DNA of 64,000 nucleotides, from IMG/VR virus record IMGVR_UViG_3300028844_006431, positions 1-64,000 of that record. One strand, given 5' to 3'. Positions 27,736-37,201 of the stretch are shown here, one piece after another. Numbering within the stretch: position 1 is the first letter of the stretch; each line of letters starts with the position of its first letter. The stretch is from a virus. A model generated the notes under the pieces. The model saw only the letters and a program-made list of their open reading frames with translations, had not been told where the DNA came from and searched no databases. Both the position numbers and the translations under genes were made by a program.

Positions 27736-30700
27736 CTAATCTAACTCAATATATTCAAATTCAACATTTCTTAAGAAATACGCATCAAGTAATCTTGGAG
27801 GTGATGAGAGTGGCTTATCTAAGCTCAACACAAATGTTCCGTCATCTGTTTCAGTCACCGAAGCAGCATCGACAATATGATTACTATTCACACTTATATT
27901 TACTGGAGAAGAACCAATCTCATGCGTGAATTCAGTAGCATTCATCAAATAGTTAAATTCATAATAAGATGCTGATGTTCCTTTACCACCAAAAATCATT
28001 GTCCTTGGATCCGATACAGTTGAGTATATAATACTATTCGCATTTACTGATCCATCCATGAATACATGCTTGAAGTATTTTGCCCAGTATTCAACAATAG
28101 GTCCGTTTGTTGCTGTTAGATATAAATCTGGATTTACATCATAAGAATGGAAAAATTTGTTTGCTTCTGAGAAACCATAAGAGCCATTTTTCAAAACTTT
28201 AAATCTTGAAGAATCAATTACTTCCTCAACACGAACTTGTAAACCACAATGACTATAATCATATTCATTGAGATGAGGGCTTTCAAAATGTGATACGCAA
28301 TCACCAAAAGGATCATCATATGAATGATGAGGTTCTTCTTTTACTTTACGAATCGTTAGAACATCTCCAGGAGAATATCCATTTGAAATGGAATCATCAT
28401 TCTCAAGAGTTTCAAGAACAATATAAGGATCTGTTCCATCTGTGAAAGTGACCTGTCCATTTTCTTTTTGATTTAGAATTTCTTCAATCGCTTCGAAGTG
28501 TTCTTCATATATAAGCTGACCTAAATCCTTTCCTTTGCTCTGTAGAAACGCTTGAAATAAATTATAGTCATAGGCTTCCATGAATTTTTCAACACCTTTT
28601 TTCACATTGAAAACTGGTTTAGCAGAGAGTCCTGTTGGTGCTTTTGTGAAATCATTTCGATTATGATGATATAAAATTGCTCTTGAGGGGTAATTTGCTA
28701 GAGCATTGGGTTCAATAGCAGGAGGAATATAGAAAGTTGGGCTATCTTCATTATAAGCATTTGTTGTTGTATTGTATAATCGGAATTGACCAACACCTTC
28801 AATATCAAATCCATTCAAATACATAGCAGGTGAAGGTTCTTGAGATTCAATGTTAAATCCAATGCGATTGACCGTACCTTCAAATCTTTCACCGTAATTA
28901 TAGTCTGGTGTAATTTGAATGGTTGTTTGACTATCTACCGAAGATACTTTATGATATATTTTAAATTCAGGTAACGCTCCTGAGATACCAACATTTGATG
29001 AACGAGAAAACTTTTCAAAACGAGTGAGTGTTACTCCTTGTTGACCCGCATTGATCGCAACATTATCAGTTCGATAAACACCTTTCAACCGGTTTCCTTC
29101 AATTGCTTGAAAACGATATTTTACACCATTGATTTGAATTAAATCACCCACTTCATAAAAATCAGAAACAAATCGTCCTGAATCTAAGTTTGGAAATTCT
29201 ATTTGTGAAATATAATTATTGATTGTATCTGGATAAAGATTGACTGTATCAGTTCTTTCTTTGAGTAAGTCAAGCATACCAAATTTGAGAGGTCTAATAC
29301 CGGCAATTCTATAAGTAGCATCATAAGTAATTGTATACCCATCAATTAATGTTTGTTGTTCCGAAGGATGTACTACTTGGTCAGTTAAGATATATTCCAT
29401 ATCAGCAATTTGAACACGAATATCATTATGATATTTCTTTGTAAAATCTGTTCCTGAATAGTATATTGTATGTCCGCCCATCGTATAGAAAGTACCACCT
29501 ACATATCTTGTGGGGAAAACAATTTCTATAATATTACCTACTTTAAGTTCATCTTCAAATCTTGTATTTGTTCCTGTAACAGGGTCTCTTTGATACATTA
29601 CAGAACCGGAATAAACAACATCACCTAAGCCAGTTCCTCTTGCGAGAAGATCGTAAGAACTTGCAGTATTACCTGTGAATGTAAAGGTATTACCTGAATC
29701 ATCTTCTCCTTCACCTTCCCACTTTGTTGGATTATATTCAACATCAATGTGAAGTAAATCGTCTTCATCATCAGTTACAAGAGTAAATGTTGTATTTGAA
29801 TCAATAATAACAGTATCTCCAGGACCTGTATCATCTCCTGGTCCTGGAGTAAAGGTTGGTTTACCTGGGCCACCAATTGGATTACGAATTGTTCCTGTTC
29901 CTGGATCACCAGGAGAAACTTCAGTAAATCCCGTAAGAGCAAAACGATTTTGTATAATGACTCTTTCTCCATCTACAGGTGAACCATCCATCACCATACG
30001 AAGTCTCAATGGCTTAGGTTGAATATCTTTTAGATAAGGGAATCCGTTATTTGGTGTGTTATATGGATATTGATTAGTTCCATAAGGTATAAGAATATTC
30101 AAGTCAGGTCGGTCTAAAGCACCTGTTGAAATGTCTGTAGATGATACACAATTCTCTGTATCAGGTATGTTTCTCAATAAACTACATTTCATGTATGGCA
30201 GCCAGGGTAGGTCAGGATCATTTCCACCATCACGATATTTAGGAATAAATGAAGTCAATGGTAGCTCAAGTTTATTTGATGCTGTAAATGCTACTGATGT
30301 GCCATTCACTACAGCATAGGCTTCACCTTCCATGTTGATTGCTTGAACAAGAATACTTTGCGTTTCACGGCTTGGTGAATCAACATAATAGTTGAAAGCA
30401 AATTTAGCAAAGTTACCACCACCTTTGAGGTCTGTTGACTCAGCACCTGTTGACCAAAATTGCTTTCCTGCTCCTGCTATACCATTCCATGATGAAACAT
30501 AAATGTCATTGATACGACTGGCAAATGTTCCGCTAGTTTGTTTATAACTATAGCTCGAAGCATTATTCATAATCCAAGTACCTATTGAATCACGATTTAT
30601 ATTACCACTATAACCGGCATTCATTGGTGAGACTGAAAATACACCACCTGAAAAATTGTTAAAGAAAGAAGGTGCTACAATATCAGGATTGTCTGTAATT

Positions 30701-31248
30701 TTTTGACTACCAATTGTAATTGCTGAAAAAGGATCTGATCCTACCGTTGAAGCAGAAGTAACACCTGCGGCAGGAAAAGCTTGCTGAATCATTTGTAAGG
30801 CATTATCACTACTTTGATACCCACCAATAATTGCGTAAGATTGTGAACCCGTGTTCATATAAGAATCTTCAACTAGAACAAGTGCTACATTTTTTGATCC
30901 AGTTGGTTCAATTTTATCTTGCCATGGCAAAGCACCTAACATATTGAAACGATAGATGTAACGATTGATTTCACCTTCTTCTGTGATATCGTGTTGAAGT
31001 CCTCTTAGAAATGCTCTTTTCATTCCAAGGGCTGTACATACACGAAGAATTTCAGATACTTCCGTGAAATCATGACTTCTCATTTCTTCAATAAGAAAAT
31101 TCGCATTATCAATGATTGTTTTTCTCATTTGCTGAATAGCAGGTGGTGCTTGAAGAAGTTGTTGCTTTAGAACTTTTTTCTTCTGAGCAAGACCTATATT
31201 ACCTCCGCCTGCTCCTACGGCAGTGGGTGGTTGAGAAGCTGATGCCAT
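27736..31248 (-). CDS. Large structural protein of the tail block, unrecognised
   Basis: A 1170-residue protein. The N-terminal about 140 residues look helical (QQLLQAPPAIQQMRKTIIDN, then a run of charged helices), residues about 150-330 are Ser/Gly/Asn-rich beta sequence, a Gly/Pro linker (PIGGPGKPTFTPGPGDD) sits near residue 465, and long beta-rich segments follow with FTLVTDDEDDLLHIDVEYNP and similar strands. The order (helical virion-attachment end, linker, beta shaft) recalls a baseplate-attached fibre or spike-associated protein. It follows the 155-residue gene by about 12 bases with an AGGA site. I know of no named T4 counterpart in this position. Confidence 0.55.
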   Translation of the reverse strand: MASASQPPTAVGAGGGNIGLAQKKKVLKQQLLQAPPAIQQMRKTIIDNANFLIEEMRSHDFTEVSEILRVCTALGMKRAFLRGLQHDITEEGEINRYIYRFNMLGALPWQDKIEPTGSKNVALVLVEDSYMNTGSQSYAIIGGYQSSDNALQMIQQAFPAAGVTSASTVGSDPFSAITIGSQKITDNPDIVAPSFFNNFSGGVFSVSPMNAGYSGNINRDSIGTWIMNNASSYSYKQTSGTFASRINDIYVSSWNGIAGAGKQFWSTGAESTDLKGGGNFAKFAFNYYVDSPSRETQSILVQAINMEGEAYAVVNGTSVAFTASNKLELPLTSFIPKYRDGGNDPDLPWLPYMKCSLLRNIPDTENCVSSTDISTGALDRPDLNILIPYGTNQYPYNTPNNGFPYLKDIQPKPLRLRMVMDGSPVDGERVIIQNRFALTGFTEVSPGDPGTGTIRNPIGGPGKPTFTPGPGDDTGPGDTVIIDSNTTFTLVTDDEDDLLHIDVEYNPTKWEGEGEDDSGNTFTFTGNTASSYDLLARGTGLGDVVYSGSVMYQRDPVTGTNTRFEDELKVGNIIEIVFPTRYVGGTFYTMGGHTIYYSGTDFTKKYHNDIRVQIADMEYILTDQVVHPSEQQTLIDGYTITYDATYRIAGIRPLKFGMLDLLKERTDTVNLYPDTINNYISQIEFPNLDSGRFVSDFYEVGDLIQINGVKYRFQAIEGNRLKGVYRTDNVAINAGQQGVTLTRFEKFSRSSNVGISGALPEFKIYHKVSSVDSQTTIQITPDYNYGERFEGTVNRIGFNIESQEPSPAMYLNGFDIEGVGQFRLYNTTTNAYNEDSPTFYIPPAIEPNALANYPSRAILYHHNRNDFTKAPTGLSAKPVFNVKKGVEKFMEAYDYNLFQAFLQSKGKDLGQLIYEEHFEAIEEILNQKENGQVTFTDGTDPYIVLETLENDDSISNGYSPGDVLTIRKVKEEPHHSYDDPFGDCVSHFESPHLNEYDYSHCGLQVRVEEVIDSSRFKVLKNGSYGFSEANKFFHSYDVNPDLYLTATNGPIVEYWAKYFKHVFMDGSVNANSIIYSTVSDPRTMIFGGKGTSASYYEFNYLMNATEFTHEIGSSPVNISVNSNHIVDAASVTETDDGTFVLSLDKPLSSPPRLLDAYFLRNVEFEYIELD

Positions 31249-31260
31249 AATAAATTCCTA

Positions 31261-31728
31261 TTAGATAAATGGTCCGGGGTAAGGTATGAATAAAGTCTTC
31301 GGATCAGAAACTGTAATTACAATCGATGTTGCTTGTAAATGAATAGCATTTGCGAGTTCAATTGAAAATGGAACCGAATTCAAATTGAATTTACGAGCAG
31401 CCGCTACTACTGAAGGAAGCATAACAAGACCAGGAGAAACAGCATTTACTTGAAACACTGTATATAATCCCATCAATCCTTGCCAAACAGCCATTGAAAA
31501 TTTTAAAGCAAAGATTTCAGGAATTAGATTTGGTGTACGAAAACATTCGATCATTTGACCGTAAGGAAATCCCCAGCATACGAAAGATCCAAAAGCTGCA
31601 TTATTTCCTGTAGATAGATAATTTGTAATATTATTTACAACTCGTACACCAATGATAGATGGATCAGGTGTGGGTGTTGCAAAAGCTGAAATAAATTCAG
31701 GATACATCACTGCGGGGGCTAAAGCCAT
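31261..31728 (-). CDS. Hydrophobic 155-residue protein following gp5, unrecognised
   Basis: A 155-residue protein, rich in Ala, Val, Pro and Phe, starting one base after the gp5 stop. The position directly after gp5 is where T4 carries the PAAR spike-tip protein gp5.4, but the PAAR hallmarks are not visible, so that role is only a positional guess. The sequence has hydrophobic segments (FALKFSMAVWQGLMGLY) but no clear signal peptide. Its family is unknown to me. Confidence 0.55.
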   Translation of the reverse strand: MALAPAVMYPEFISAFATPTPDPSIIGVRVVNNITNYLSTGNNAAFGSFVCWGFPYGQMIECFRTPNLIPEIFALKFSMAVWQGLMGLYTVFQVNAVSPGLVMLPSVVAAARKFNLNSVPFSIELANAIHLQATSIVITVSDPKTLFIPYPGPFI

Positions 31729-31729
31729 A

Positions 31730-33811
31730 TCAAAATACCATTGTTTTTAAACATAAAGATTGAGCAACCCAAGTTGCTAACATAGGATTTGTAATTAAGT
31801 CTACGGGCGTTGTTGGTCCCATTGCTGTAAGATGAGTGTGTGACCAAAAGGCTTTGAGAAAAGAAGGACCTTTCAAAGCAGGCTCACAAGCAGCATGAGA
31901 ACCCAAACGAACTGCTCCACCAATTGAAGCAATTGAAGTATCAACACCTGAAGTCATTCTTGTTGCTGTACCAGAAAAAGCATGTAATTCTGTTTCTGAA
32001 TAAATGACTGTTGCTGCTACTGAGTGTGTAAGCACAGCAGCATTCGCATGAACCATAAAGTTGACAGCAGCATTATTAATAATGTTTGATGCTGTTGAAG
32101 TTTGAACAATCAATCCTCCAGTTTCTTCAATCATACCCATCGGTGTTGTTCTTGTGCGAACACTGTTTAAGAATTTAGCTTCTGAAACAATGTCACCAAA
32201 ATAGGATTGCCAATAAATATATCCTGTTTTTGTCTGACCAACAATACTTCCTGGATGTGTTGGGTGAACTTCAATCATAGGTGATGGTTGCTGTTGAGCA
32301 ATCGAAGCGATTGAAGTAGGTAGAGCAGATGTAACTGTGAGTGATGCTGTATCAAAAACCCATCCTTTACCTCTTGCTGAAATTCTTGTATCACCATCCA
32401 TTGCGTTCATTTCAATGTGACCATGTGATGCTGTTACCTCAACCGCATTTGGAAAAGGTATGTAGAAAGGTAACATTGTAAAGGTATTCTCAGCATGAAT
32501 CGCAACTGTATGACCAGCACTCACATGTATGTTATCACCAGCACCCCAAGTTGAATTCATTTTTGAATTGAATCGTATCGATCCAGCAGTCATATCATAT
32601 AGACCACCCGCATCAATGCGATAATTATTTTCAATTTCGTTTATTTGGTCACCAGAATTGATTTGAAATAAGGATGGTGTGACTTGAAGAATACGATTCA
32701 ATGCTTCATGCTTGAGAGAATTTGTAACAAAAGTTGTTTCACCTGTTGGAACTTTGATTGTAAAATTACCCTCTTCTACAGTTAAATTATAATTCGCAGA
32801 ACCTGCTACTCTTACTTCGTAGTCTTCTCCACCAAAATTTCCAGCATTGACTAAGAGAGCAGCACCTTTACGATATGTTTCATACTTTGATCCTTTAGTA
32901 TATTCAAAACTATCTGCTTCAACAATATCATATTTCTCATTCATTGTTTGAGAAACTAATTTACCATCAGGATGTATTTCACGAAAGGTTCCTGAGCGAT
33001 GATATTCATGAATTCTTTCCGCCTTTGGTGTATCATCATACTCAATGATATGACCAGACTCTGTTTCTTGTACATGATTAAATGGATATACAGCATTATA
33101 AGGAGATGTTGGTTGATTGTAACTTACTCCTTTGCGAGATGTTTGAATATTTCTTGTTTCATTTAGATACTTTGAAAGCATCGGTTCTTTCATCGCCTTA
33201 TTTGTTTCAGCGATTGTTGAAACAGAAGCACTTTCTTCATCTAAAAAAATATTACGATCTTGAACACCTCTCGCAAGTTTAGGAACAGTTGAATATTCTT
33301 GGCTCTCTGTTCTTGGATATCTTTCAACATAATCATCTTCTTCAATTTCAGCACCTAGACGGTCTTTATCCTTACGAATATTGACCGGAGGTGAGGGAAA
33401 GCCTCGATTTTCAAGATGATGTTCTTCACGAACATCTTTGAATCCGTAAGCAAACCAATCAGGAGCATCTTCTGGATTCAGCTTATCTGGTGTGTGAGCA
33501 TAACCACCAATTGAACCAATCACTAAAGGTTGTTGAGCTTCTTCTCCATCAATGAAAAATCCTACAACCCAAGAACCCTCAACAATACCTGTTGGACTTT
33601 GACCCACATCTGTTTGTGCTGCTGATGTCACTGGCTGCATCACCATTGCCCATGGCAAATCTTCAGTTGGTATTTCAAAACGATTTGGTGTGTGATGTCC
33701 AAAACAACGAACACGAACACGACCTAAAAAATTTGGATCCATTCGATCTTCAACAACACCAAAGAACCAAACTAAATTTTGTCCAAAGTTTAATTTATTC
33801 AGGTCAAACAT
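31730..33811 (-). CDS. gp5: Central spike / hub protein gp5 without lysozyme domain
   Basis: A 693-residue gp5-type spike. The N-terminal OB-fold is clear: FFGVVEDRMDPNFLGRVRVR, then DLPWAMVMQPVTSA and GSWVVGFFIDGEEAQQPLVIGS. The central block ESGHIIEYDDTPKAERIHEY followed by GTFREIHPDGK marks entry to the spike shaft and is shared with gp5 of marine T4-like phages. The rest is a beta-rich shaft (GNFTIKVPTGETTFV). T4 gp5 (575 residues) carries a lysozyme domain between the OB fold and the helix; no such catalytic domain is visible here. The ATG overlaps the hub gene stop (TAATG). Confidence 0.88.
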   Translation of the reverse strand: MFDLNKLNFGQNLVWFFGVVEDRMDPNFLGRVRVRCFGHHTPNRFEIPTEDLPWAMVMQPVTSAAQTDVGQSPTGIVEGSWVVGFFIDGEEAQQPLVIGSIGGYAHTPDKLNPEDAPDWFAYGFKDVREEHHLENRGFPSPPVNIRKDKDRLGAEIEEDDYVERYPRTESQEYSTVPKLARGVQDRNIFLDEESASVSTIAETNKAMKEPMLSKYLNETRNIQTSRKGVSYNQPTSPYNAVYPFNHVQETESGHIIEYDDTPKAERIHEYHRSGTFREIHPDGKLVSQTMNEKYDIVEADSFEYTKGSKYETYRKGAALLVNAGNFGGEDYEVRVAGSANYNLTVEEGNFTIKVPTGETTFVTNSLKHEALNRILQVTPSLFQINSGDQINEIENNYRIDAGGLYDMTAGSIRFNSKMNSTWGAGDNIHVSAGHTVAIHAENTFTMLPFYIPFPNAVEVTASHGHIEMNAMDGDTRISARGKGWVFDTASLTVTSALPTSIASIAQQQPSPMIEVHPTHPGSIVGQTKTGYIYWQSYFGDIVSEAKFLNSVRTRTTPMGMIEETGGLIVQTSTASNIINNAAVNFMVHANAAVLTHSVAATVIYSETELHAFSGTATRMTSGVDTSIASIGGAVRLGSHAACEPALKGPSFLKAFWSHTHLTAMGPTTPVDLITNPMLATWVAQSLCLKTMVF

Positions 33812-35406
33812 TATACATTTTTATTTGTAGAGTTAATGAGTTGAACTTCAAGTTTTCTTAGTCTTGTTGCTAAGTTATAATCGTTTATAATCTCAGATGA
33901 AAGAATTGAAGTTCTTACAATATCTTGCTCTCGTTCTAAATCTAAATCTTTTGAGTTGACTTTGATTCCAATTTCATTTGATTTCTTTTTATCAGCAATA
34001 TCAAATCGATAATTTGTTGAAATCGAATCAGTGACCATTTCAACGAGAATACGATATTTACTATCTAGACTTACATTATGATGAATTCTTGTTACCATGT
34101 ATTTACCCGACAAATATAAATCACCTTCGGTATCCTGATGACGAGGAACATGAAAATGAACAAGGTCACCTACAGAAAGTCTACCTGAGCTATCACCAGC
34201 TAATTCAACTTGAACAACTAAAGCATCTAATTGAGCTTGCATGCTCATTCGTCTTTGATACATTTCTTTGCGATGGTCTGAATAATCTTGAGATTCAGGA
34301 TCGCCCGAATGAAACATTACAAGTTCATTGATTGTTGCTGGTGCTTCATTTTTAGGATCATGTAGAACATCACTATTTCGAGTTGTCAGTAAATAACCAT
34401 CGTTGTTTATATGATGTTGTTTTGACGCCTCATCTTGATAATAATAAGATTTTGTTTCAAACTTTCTTTTCTCTATATCAACATATGAAACTTCAGAAGA
34501 ATACATTCCTCTTGACATGTTTTGTAAAACATCAAATCTTTTAACTACTTTATAATCATAAACAATATTCCAAGAAAATTCAAATTCTTGACTTTTATCT
34601 TGAGAATCTTTTGGTATATAATATATTTTTTTTACATAATCATCATTTTTTGGTTTATTCTTAAAGATATCTTCGAGGCTTACAAATCGAAAACGATTAA
34701 TATCTTGAAAGAAAAAGAATAAAGAACCAGAAGGTGAAAGATTTCTTTTACATAATTTATTGATTACACGAAATGGTGAAAGACTTGGCGCAATATATTT
34801 CTCAATGTAAGGTGTTGTAGTTTCAACTGAATAATAATTATTATTCACATCTTTATTTTTTGATAAGTATCCACCACTATCAGTTGTTTTTACAGTTTGT
34901 TCATTGACTAAACCTAATTTTTTCTCACACAAATAAGCAACTACATGAGACAATTTACTTTTTGGAAAAGACATCGAAATCTTTTGTTTTTGATTTCGAA
35001 GAGCAACCTCTGAAATTAGATGTAAAGTATACATCTTTGTTTCTTCATTGATTTTTTCAATATTACTAATACTCGTTACACGAAACTTTAGTTCAATTGC
35101 AATTGCTGTATTCATTGAACGAAAAACAACATATAAAGTTTCTTCACCAATAAAAGGAAAATCAGTAAGTAAATTATTACCATCAATCAGTGTAATTGTA
35201 CCCGATAAACAATTTGAATATAAATCCTCATAGATACTAAAATTTTCAAAAATAAAATCAAGAGAAATCTTTTTCTGTAAAAAAGGCGCTGTTTCATCGC
35301 CTGAAAAGATCTTTGGTGTTTCAATAGTAAGAGCAATTAATTCGTAATCACCTATTTGATCTGGAAATAAATCACTTTTTAAAGTTTTATTAAAAACTCT
35401 TCTCAT
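33811..35406 (-). CDS. Baseplate hub protein, gp27-like
   Basis: A 531-residue protein immediately upstream of gp5, the gp5-gp27 pairing expected of a spike and its hub. The match is at family level: a segment from about residue 205 reads PYIEKYIAPSLSPFRVINKL, followed by FFFFQDINRFRFVSLEDI, which parallels the conserved hub core (site for docking, FlYE...fhFvSLEdL) in T4-like phages. The N-terminal half is strand-rich with many Leu/Ile and the C-terminus ends in a charged helix. T4 gp27 is 391 residues, so this copy is longer. The start overlaps the gp53 stop (ATGA). Confidence 0.62.
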   Translation of the reverse strand: MRRVFNKTLKSDLFPDQIGDYELIALTIETPKIFSGDETAPFLQKKISLDFIFENFSIYEDLYSNCLSGTITLIDGNNLLTDFPFIGEETLYVVFRSMNTAIAIELKFRVTSISNIEKINEETKMYTLHLISEVALRNQKQKISMSFPKSKLSHVVAYLCEKKLGLVNEQTVKTTDSGGYLSKNKDVNNNYYSVETTTPYIEKYIAPSLSPFRVINKLCKRNLSPSGSLFFFFQDINRFRFVSLEDIFKNKPKNDDYVKKIYYIPKDSQDKSQEFEFSWNIVYDYKVVKRFDVLQNMSRGMYSSEVSYVDIEKRKFETKSYYYQDEASKQHHINNDGYLLTTRNSDVLHDPKNEAPATINELVMFHSGDPESQDYSDHRKEMYQRRMSMQAQLDALVVQVELAGDSSGRLSVGDLVHFHVPRHQDTEGDLYLSGKYMVTRIHHNVSLDSKYRILVEMVTDSISTNYRFDIADKKKSNEIGIKVNSKDLDLEREQDIVRTSILSSEIINDYNLATRLRKLEVQLINSTNKNV

Positions 35407-36065
35407 AACTCAAACATTGATGATAGTTCAGAATATATACGAAATGCTACTTTTGAAGAAAATACTTTTATATTTTTCTTTTCTTCATTTTCACGAATAG
35501 CTTTTTGATATGCAGTTTCTCTTGTGGGTTTTTGTCTTTCAATTAATTGACCTTTATGTACTTGCGATGCTCTTCTTGTAACAGAAAATCCTAAATTAGT
35601 TCGCTCATTAACTGTCTGCTCACCATCTGTTTGTTTGAGAATCATGAAATTATGTGTTCTCCGTTTATATGCTAAGTTCAGTATTTCCCAACTCCTTTCG
35701 CTCACTTCATGACCAAATTCAGAATAATAATGAGCATATGTTTGATTTGAATTTTCAAGTGAACCATATTTTTGAATCAATTGAGTCTCAACAATATCAT
35801 TTGAGATCGGCCATTCATCATATATGCTGTATATCTTATTCAGTAATAAAATCATCCAAACATAATCGTATGTTCCATAAAGTTCATAAGATACTTCTTC
35901 TGGTCTTTTATCATTTTCAATTAGATAATCAAGAATAGTTAAATTATCTTTATACTTTTCAATATATTCAAAAAATTTTATACGAACAGAAATATCAATC
36001 ATTGAATATTTTTTATCGTTGGCATAAAATGTATCAAATCTTGGAAAGTCTGAAAAAAACTTCAT
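35403..36065 (-). CDS. gp53: Baseplate wedge protein gp53
   Basis: A 220-residue protein of the gp53 family (T4 gp53 is 196). The signature is the LysM-like block YDNLTIL-DYLIENDKRPEEVSYELYGTYDYVWMILLLNKI, in which VSYELYG and VWMILLLN followed by WP match the family's iAYelYGdp.lhWvi.l.N.i.d...dWPl pattern. gp53 joins wedges in the baseplate and contacts gp25 and gp6. It ends in a basic C-terminal tail and overlaps the hub gene by four bases. Confidence 0.88.
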   Translation of the reverse strand: MKFFSDFPRFDTFYANDKKYSMIDISVRIKFFEYIEKYKDNLTILDYLIENDKRPEEVSYELYGTYDYVWMILLLNKIYSIYDEWPISNDIVETQLIQKYGSLENSNQTYAHYYSEFGHEVSERSWEILNLAYKRRTHNFMILKQTDGEQTVNERTNLGFSVTRRASQVHKGQLIERQKPTRETAYQKAIRENEEKKNIKVFSSKVAFRIYSELSSMFEL

Positions 36066-36073
36066 GTAAAACC

Positions 36074-37201
36074 TTAGTTTAGAATATGAACATCATCTAC
36101 ATGATCACGATTATAAATTACATTTTCTTGAAGTGTTAAGTTTAATGTAGTCGATGTGTAATATTTTTTACCATCTGATTCAAGAAATGAAATTTCATTA
36201 AGTCCACTATTTTCTTGATTGTTATTGTGCGAAACATCCACTCTTGTAACTACAGCAGGTAAGAACTTAAATTTCATAAACTCTTTTCCGTCAACAAAAA
36301 TTTGCATTTGAACTTTGTTTGGATAAGTAAAATGATTATTGAAATTTATTGTTTTTTCAAGTTGATCATTGTTTACAATACCTGGTAAAGAATTTTTTAG
36401 AAATGCTTTTTCAATATCACTCAATGTGATCGCATCTTGTTCTGTTTTGGGTACAAGATTCCAAGACGGATAAAAGACACGATAATACATATAGTTTTCA
36501 CCAGAAAATAATGTAGTCAAATTTGGATTATAAGCAATACCTAAATTATATGGAAAAACTTTGACAGTTGAATCTTCTGTATTTAATAAACGATTCAAAC
36601 CCCAAGCTTCTGCTAATGTTTGAAATTTAATTTCTTCATCAGACCAACCTAGTGATATTGCTTCTTTTAAACCATTTGGTGTTACACCAAATTCTCGAGC
36701 ATTTTCAAATAATACATTGTTAACAATACCCAAACGTTCAGGAACTGTTCTTGATGTTAGGTCTTCGTAAAATAATCTTCCTGGTAAAGGCATTATAATG
36801 GATGGATAAACAATCTCTGTGAACGCCTGAGTTGTTTTTAGATCCTTAAAATTTGATTTATGTCGATAAAAACTGAAGTAAATATAATTCTGTTTATAAG
36901 GAACTGTTCCCAAATCATAAGGATATTTTAACAATTTATATTCTGATTTAGGCTCAGGTTTTCCTAATGACTTAGCATTTTGTGTATATTTCTGAAGTAA
37001 TGCTTGAACCGTTTCACTCTGTTCATATTGAATTTGTCCAATAGGACTTATATTATTAGGTCTTTGATAACCAGTTGGTTCAGAAATATGTTGTGGTAAT
37101 TCAGCACCGTAACTTTTTGCCAAAGCAACAAGTTGTTTTGAGATTTTATCTTGTTCAATGAGTAACTTTTGTTGGTCTGGAGGTGTAGCTGTTAATCCCA
37201 T
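36074..37201 (-). CDS. Baseplate tail-tube cap / initiator (gp48 or gp54 type)
   Basis: A 375-residue protein. YPYDLGTVPYKQNYIYFSFY near residue 92, then IIMPLPGRLFYED, resembles the opening of the T4 gp48/gp54 family, and the C-terminal KFKFLPAVVTRVDVSHNNN followed by STTLNLTLQEN fits the family's final beta domain. These proteins sit on the baseplate hub and start polymerisation of the tail tube. The preceding gene shows the same family pattern, so the two together should be the gp48 plus gp54 pair; which is which I cannot decide. The start is coupled to the preceding stop (TAATG). Confidence 0.5.
   Translation of the reverse strand: MGLTATPPDQQKLLIEQDKISKQLVALAKSYGAELPQHISEPTGYQRPNNISPIGQIQYEQSETVQALLQKYTQNAKSLGKPEPKSEYKLLKYPYDLGTVPYKQNYIYFSFYRHKSNFKDLKTTQAFTEIVYPSIIMPLPGRLFYEDLTSRTVPERLGIVNNVLFENAREFGVTPNGLKEAISLGWSDEEIKFQTLAEAWGLNRLLNTEDSTVKVFPYNLGIAYNPNLTTLFSGENYMYYRVFYPSWNLVPKTEQDAITLSDIEKAFLKNSLPGIVNNDQLEKTINFNNHFTYPNKVQMQIFVDGKEFMKFKFLPAVVTRVDVSHNNNQENSGLNEISFLESDGKKYYTSTTLNLTLQENVIYNRDHVDDVHILN

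Noticed and set aside
31261-31728. PAAR spike-tip protein after gp5
   Set aside because: Position fits, but no PAAR-type repeats or metal-binding Cys/His set are visible.
31730-33811. Lysozyme domain in gp5
   Set aside because: Between the OB fold and the ESGHIIEYDD shaft entry there is no Glu-centred lysozyme motif or enough sequence for one.
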